64,000 nt of DNA from Tropicimonas aquimaris (GTDB lineage Bacteria; Pseudomonadota; Alphaproteobacteria; Rhodobacterales; Rhodobacteraceae): positions 186,001-250,000 of the forward strand of contig NZ_JBHTJT010000007.1 of assembly GCF_042676185.1 (NCBI RefSeq), read 5' to 3'. The notes under the pieces were generated by a model. That model worked only from the letters and a program-made list of their open reading frames with translations. It was not told the origin of the DNA and did no database searches. Shown here in pieces: positions 62,026 through 64,000 of this stretch (the stretch's first letter is position 1; each line of letters opens with the position of its first letter). A program made the translations under genes and the position numbers.

Positions 62026-62919
62026 ATGATCGACAAGCTGGAAATGTTCATCGCGCTGGCCAACGAGCAGCATTTCGGCCGCGCGGCGGAGGCCTGCGGC
62101 GTAACCCAGCCGACGCTCTCGGCGGCGATCCGGCAGCTGGAGGACCAACTCGGCGTGCAACTCGTGCGGAGGGGCTCCCGCTACCAGGGGCTGACGCCGG
62201 AGGGCGTGCGGGCGCTCGAATGGGCGCACCGTATTGCCGGAGACGCCCGGATCATGCGGGCCGAGATGCGGATGGCGAAGGAGGGGCTGTCGGGCAAGCT
62301 GCGCCTGGCGGTGGTGCCGACCGCGTTGGCGATGGTCGCCACGCTGACCCGCCCGCTGATGGAGCGGCACCCGAACCTCTTCGTGGTGATCCATTCCCGC
62401 AATTCCGGCGCGGTGCGGTCGATGGTCGAAGGGCTCGAGGCCGACGCCGGCATCACCTACCTCGACGGCGATCCGCTGGGGCGGCTGATGACCGTGCCGC
62501 TCTACCGCGAACGCTATCTCATGGTGGTGTCCGAGGGCTCCCCGCTGGCGGGGCGGGGTTCGGTCACCTGGGCGGAAGTGGCGGAGCGGCCGCTCTGCCT
62601 GCTGACCGAGGACATGCAGAACCGGCGCATCATCAACCAGCACATGGCGGAGGCCGGCGCGCGCCCGGCGCCGCGGCTGGCGTCGGATTCGGTGCTGGCG
62701 CTTATCGCCCATGTTCGCGCGGGCGGTTGGGAGACGGTTCTGCCACAATCCACCGCGGCACTGTTCGGCAGCGGGTCCGGGCTCTCCGCCATCCCGGTGG
62801 AGGCCGACAGCGCCGGGCACCGGATCGGTCTGATCGCAGAGCCGCGCGAGCCGCACAGCCCGGTGCTGCAGGCACTGATCGACGGGGCCATCGATGCGGC
62901 AGGCGCGCTTGATAGATGA
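62026..62919 (+). CDS. LysR-family regulator, OxyR/FdsR-like
   Basis: A 297-residue LysR protein: N-terminal HTH HFGRAAEACGVTQPTLSAAIRQLE near residue 18, then the effector domain (GKLRLAVVPTALAMVATLTRPLMERHPN). The sequence is closer to the formate-dehydrogenase-linked FdsR type than to peroxide-sensing OxyR, as no Cys pair is evident. The ATG at 62026 has AGGGGGG 8 bp upstream (a GTG at 62017 is less likely). It lies directly before fdsG, with a LysR-type site at its 3' end. Confidence 0.88.
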   Translation: MIDKLEMFIALANEQHFGRAAEACGVTQPTLSAAIRQLEDQLGVQLVRRGSRYQGLTPEGVRALEWAHRIAGDARIMRAEMRMAKEGLSGKLRLAVVPTALAMVATLTRPLMERHPNLFVVIHSRNSGAVRSMVEGLEADAGITYLDGDPLGRLMTVPLYRERYLMVVSEGSPLAGRGSVTWAEVAERPLCLLTEDMQNRRIINQHMAEAGARPAPRLASDSVLALIAHVRAGGWETVLPQSTAALFGSGSGLSAIPVEADSAGHRIGLIAEPREPHSPVLQALIDGAIDAAGALDR

Positions 62920-62927
62920 TCTCTATC
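62911..62927. promoter_or_regulatory. LysR/OxyR-type operator (ATAG-N7-CTAT)
   Basis: GATAG-ATGATCT-CTATC is an inverted repeat with the ATAG-N7-CTAT shape bound by OxyR-like LysR regulators. It overlaps the end of the LysR gene and lies about 75 bp before fdsG. A 12-bp palindrome ATCAATATTGAT (62940-62951) follows and could be the second half of the site or the promoter element. Confidence 0.65.
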
Positions 62928-63002
62928 GAATGACGAAAAATCAATATTGATCTTGGGGTCGCTTTCTTGCTCCCATGGTCGAACCTTTGGGAGGAGGCCG
63001 CC

Positions 63003-63482
63003 ATGGCACTGGATGTCGCCGATACCGAGACGATTGCCCGGGCGCGAGAGATTGCGACCCGCCTGAAGCCGTTGGAGGGGCCGCTTCTGCCGATCCTGCA
63101 CGAGGTGCAGGAGACCTTTGGCCATGTGCCCGCCTCGGCGCTGCCGGCGATTGCCGATGTGCTGAACCTGACGGCGGCTGAAGTGCATGGGACGATGTCC
63201 TTCTACCCCGATTTTCGCACCGCGCCGGCCGGACGGATGGTGGTGAAGATCTGCCGTGCCGAAGCCTGCAAGGCTATGGGCGGCGATGCGCTCGCGGCCG
63301 AGGTGCAGGAGCGGATGGGGCTCGGCTGGCACGAGACCAGCGCCGACGAACGCGCCACGCTCGAGCCGGTCTATTGCCTTGGGCTTTGCGCATGCGCGCC
63401 GACGGCGATGGTGGGGGACACGCTGATCGGCCGGGCCGATGCGGCGGCGGTGTTGCGTGCGGCCGGGGAGGACACGGCGTGA
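63003..63482 (+). CDS. fdsG: NAD-dependent formate dehydrogenase gamma subunit
   Basis: A 159-residue NuoE/HoxE-like subunit. Four Cys ligate a [2Fe-2S] cluster: CRAEACKAMGG near residue 85 and CLGLCACAP near 125. The start MALDVADTETIARAREIATRLKP is the FdsG form. It passes electrons from the molybdenum formate site toward NAD. GGGAGGAGG lies before the ATG. Its stop overlaps the fdsB GTG. Confidence 0.9.
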   Translation: MALDVADTETIARAREIATRLKPLEGPLLPILHEVQETFGHVPASALPAIADVLNLTAAEVHGTMSFYPDFRTAPAGRMVVKICRAEACKAMGGDALAAEVQERMGLGWHETSADERATLEPVYCLGLCACAPTAMVGDTLIGRADAAAVLRAAGEDTA

Positions 63483-64000
63483 GGACGATTTTCGTACCCC
63501 GGGATGCCGCGGCGCTGGCGCTTGGTGCCGACGCGGTGGCGCAGGCGATCTCGCGCGAGGCGGAAGCCCGTGGCGAGGCGGTGGAGATCGTCCGCAACGG
63601 CAGCCGCGGCATGATCTGGCTGGAGCCGCTGGTCGAGGTGCTCGACGGCGAGACCCGCATGGGCTTCGGCCCGATGACGCCCGACGACGTGCCCGCGCTG
63701 TTCGACGGCGGGTTCCGCAGCCACGCCAAGGCGCTCGGCCCTGTGGAGGAGATCCCCTTCTTCGCCGCTCAGACCCGGCTCACTTTCGCGCGCTGCGGCC
63801 TGATCGATCCGCTCTCGCTCGCCGATTACGAGGTAAACGACGGCCTGTCCGGCCTGCGGCGTGCGCTGGCCATGTCGCCCGAGGAGATCACGGCCGAGGT
63901 CACCGAGTCCGGCCTGCGGGGACGGGGCGGGGCGGGCTTTCCGACCGGCATCAAGTGGGAAACGGTGCGCAAGGCGCCGGGGGACCGCAAGTACATCGTC
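63479..64000 (+). CDS. fdsB: Formate dehydrogenase beta subunit, 3' end cut off
   Basis: A NuoF/HoxF-like subunit that binds FMN, NAD and an Fe-S cluster. A GTG start at 63479 overlaps the fdsG stop (GTGA). 174 codons are visible: RTIFVPRDAAALALGADAVA, an N-terminal domain, then GLRGRGGAGFPTGIKWETV (FMN/NAD-binding) near residue 145-165. The frame is open to the window end; full proteins are over 500 residues. fdsA and accessory genes would follow. Confidence 0.9.
   Translation, partial: MRTIFVPRDAAALALGADAVAQAISREAEARGEAVEIVRNGSRGMIWLEPLVEVLDGETRMGFGPMTPDDVPALFDGGFRSHAKALGPVEEIPFFAAQTRLTFARCGLIDPLSLADYEVNDGLSGLRRALAMSPEEITAEVTESGLRGRGGAGFPTGIKWETVRKAPGDRKYIV

Overview
The window is GC-rich, gene-dense chromosomal DNA that looks like an alphaproteobacterium of the order Rhodobacterales (the Roseobacter/Rhodobacter group). 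The reasons are the gene orders cmk-(aldo/keto reductase)-rpsA-ihfB-lapA-trpF-trpB, miaB-phoH-ybeY-corC-lnt-metK-trmB and fabI-fabB-fabA divergent from irr. A SAM/SAH-type riboswitch, a motif known essentially from Rhodobacterales, precedes metK, and several FnrL-type boxes and SqrR-type operators are present. I see no tRNA, rRNA, CRISPR array, insertion sequence or prophage. Almost every gene is ordinary chromosomal housekeeping or stress physiology; the main compositional outlier is a short lower-GC patch near 2.2-3.2 kb.

Layout. 1-1.5 kb: 3' part of lepA. 1.5-9.5 kb: many short genes (CBS-domain protein, GYD-domain protein, tiny membrane proteins, lipoproteins, a Phd-like antitoxin, an esterase). 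Three perfect FNR-type boxes and one near-perfect box lie upstream of these small genes. 9.5-15.3 kb: a tightly packed six-gene minus-strand operon (haloacid dehalogenase, two alpha/beta hydrolases, a PLP ammonia-lyase, an MFS exporter, a zinc alcohol dehydrogenase). 15.4-19.1 kb: a VOC protein, fabI-fabB-fabA, and irr. 19.3-23.5 kb: an NCS2 purine permease, a possible degenerate glycosyltransferase, and miaB. 23.9-30.2 kb: phoH-ybeY-corC-lnt, riboswitch-metK, and trmB. 30.2-39.7 kb: two aldo/keto reductases, aroA, cmk, rpsA, ihfB, lapA, trpF, a GNAT acetyltransferase and trpB. 39.8-43.2 kb: a DUF2237 protein and pth, separated from rplY by an IsdG-like monooxygenase and lrgAB. 43.4-46.5 kb: a calcium-type P-ATPase divergent from a phasin-like gene, with an FNR box between them. 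46.5-47.4 kb: about 0.9 kb with no gene I can support. 47.4-53 kb: gap, rpe, a Tat-exported metallo-beta-lactamase-fold protein with a thioredoxin-like protein, then gph and cbbY. 53-60.9 kb: a YbaY-META secreted protein, an NsrR-like regulator, and the complete cytochrome bd set cydD-cydC-cydA-cydB-cydX. 61-64 kb: a SLAC1/TehA-family channel, an OxyR/FdsR-like LysR regulator, and the start of the soluble formate dehydrogenase operon (fdsG, fdsB cut by the window end).

The most interesting theme is redox control. Five perfect FNR-type palindromes (TTGAY-N4-RTCAA) and one near match sit upstream of small uncharacterised genes, of a Ca-type ATPase/phasin-like pair, and of cydAB. Two inverted repeats of the form ATTC-N8-GAAT (the SqrR/BigR persulfide-sensor type) sit upstream of cydAB and of the Tat-exported MBL/thioredoxin pair. 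An NsrR-like Fe-S regulator faces cydDC across an 11-bp inverted repeat, and an OxyR-like half-site pair precedes the formate dehydrogenase genes. Together these suggest that low oxygen, sulfide and nitric oxide signals meet on cytochrome bd and on a set of tiny proteins of unknown function. The binding of any named regulator is inferred from site shape and was not tested.
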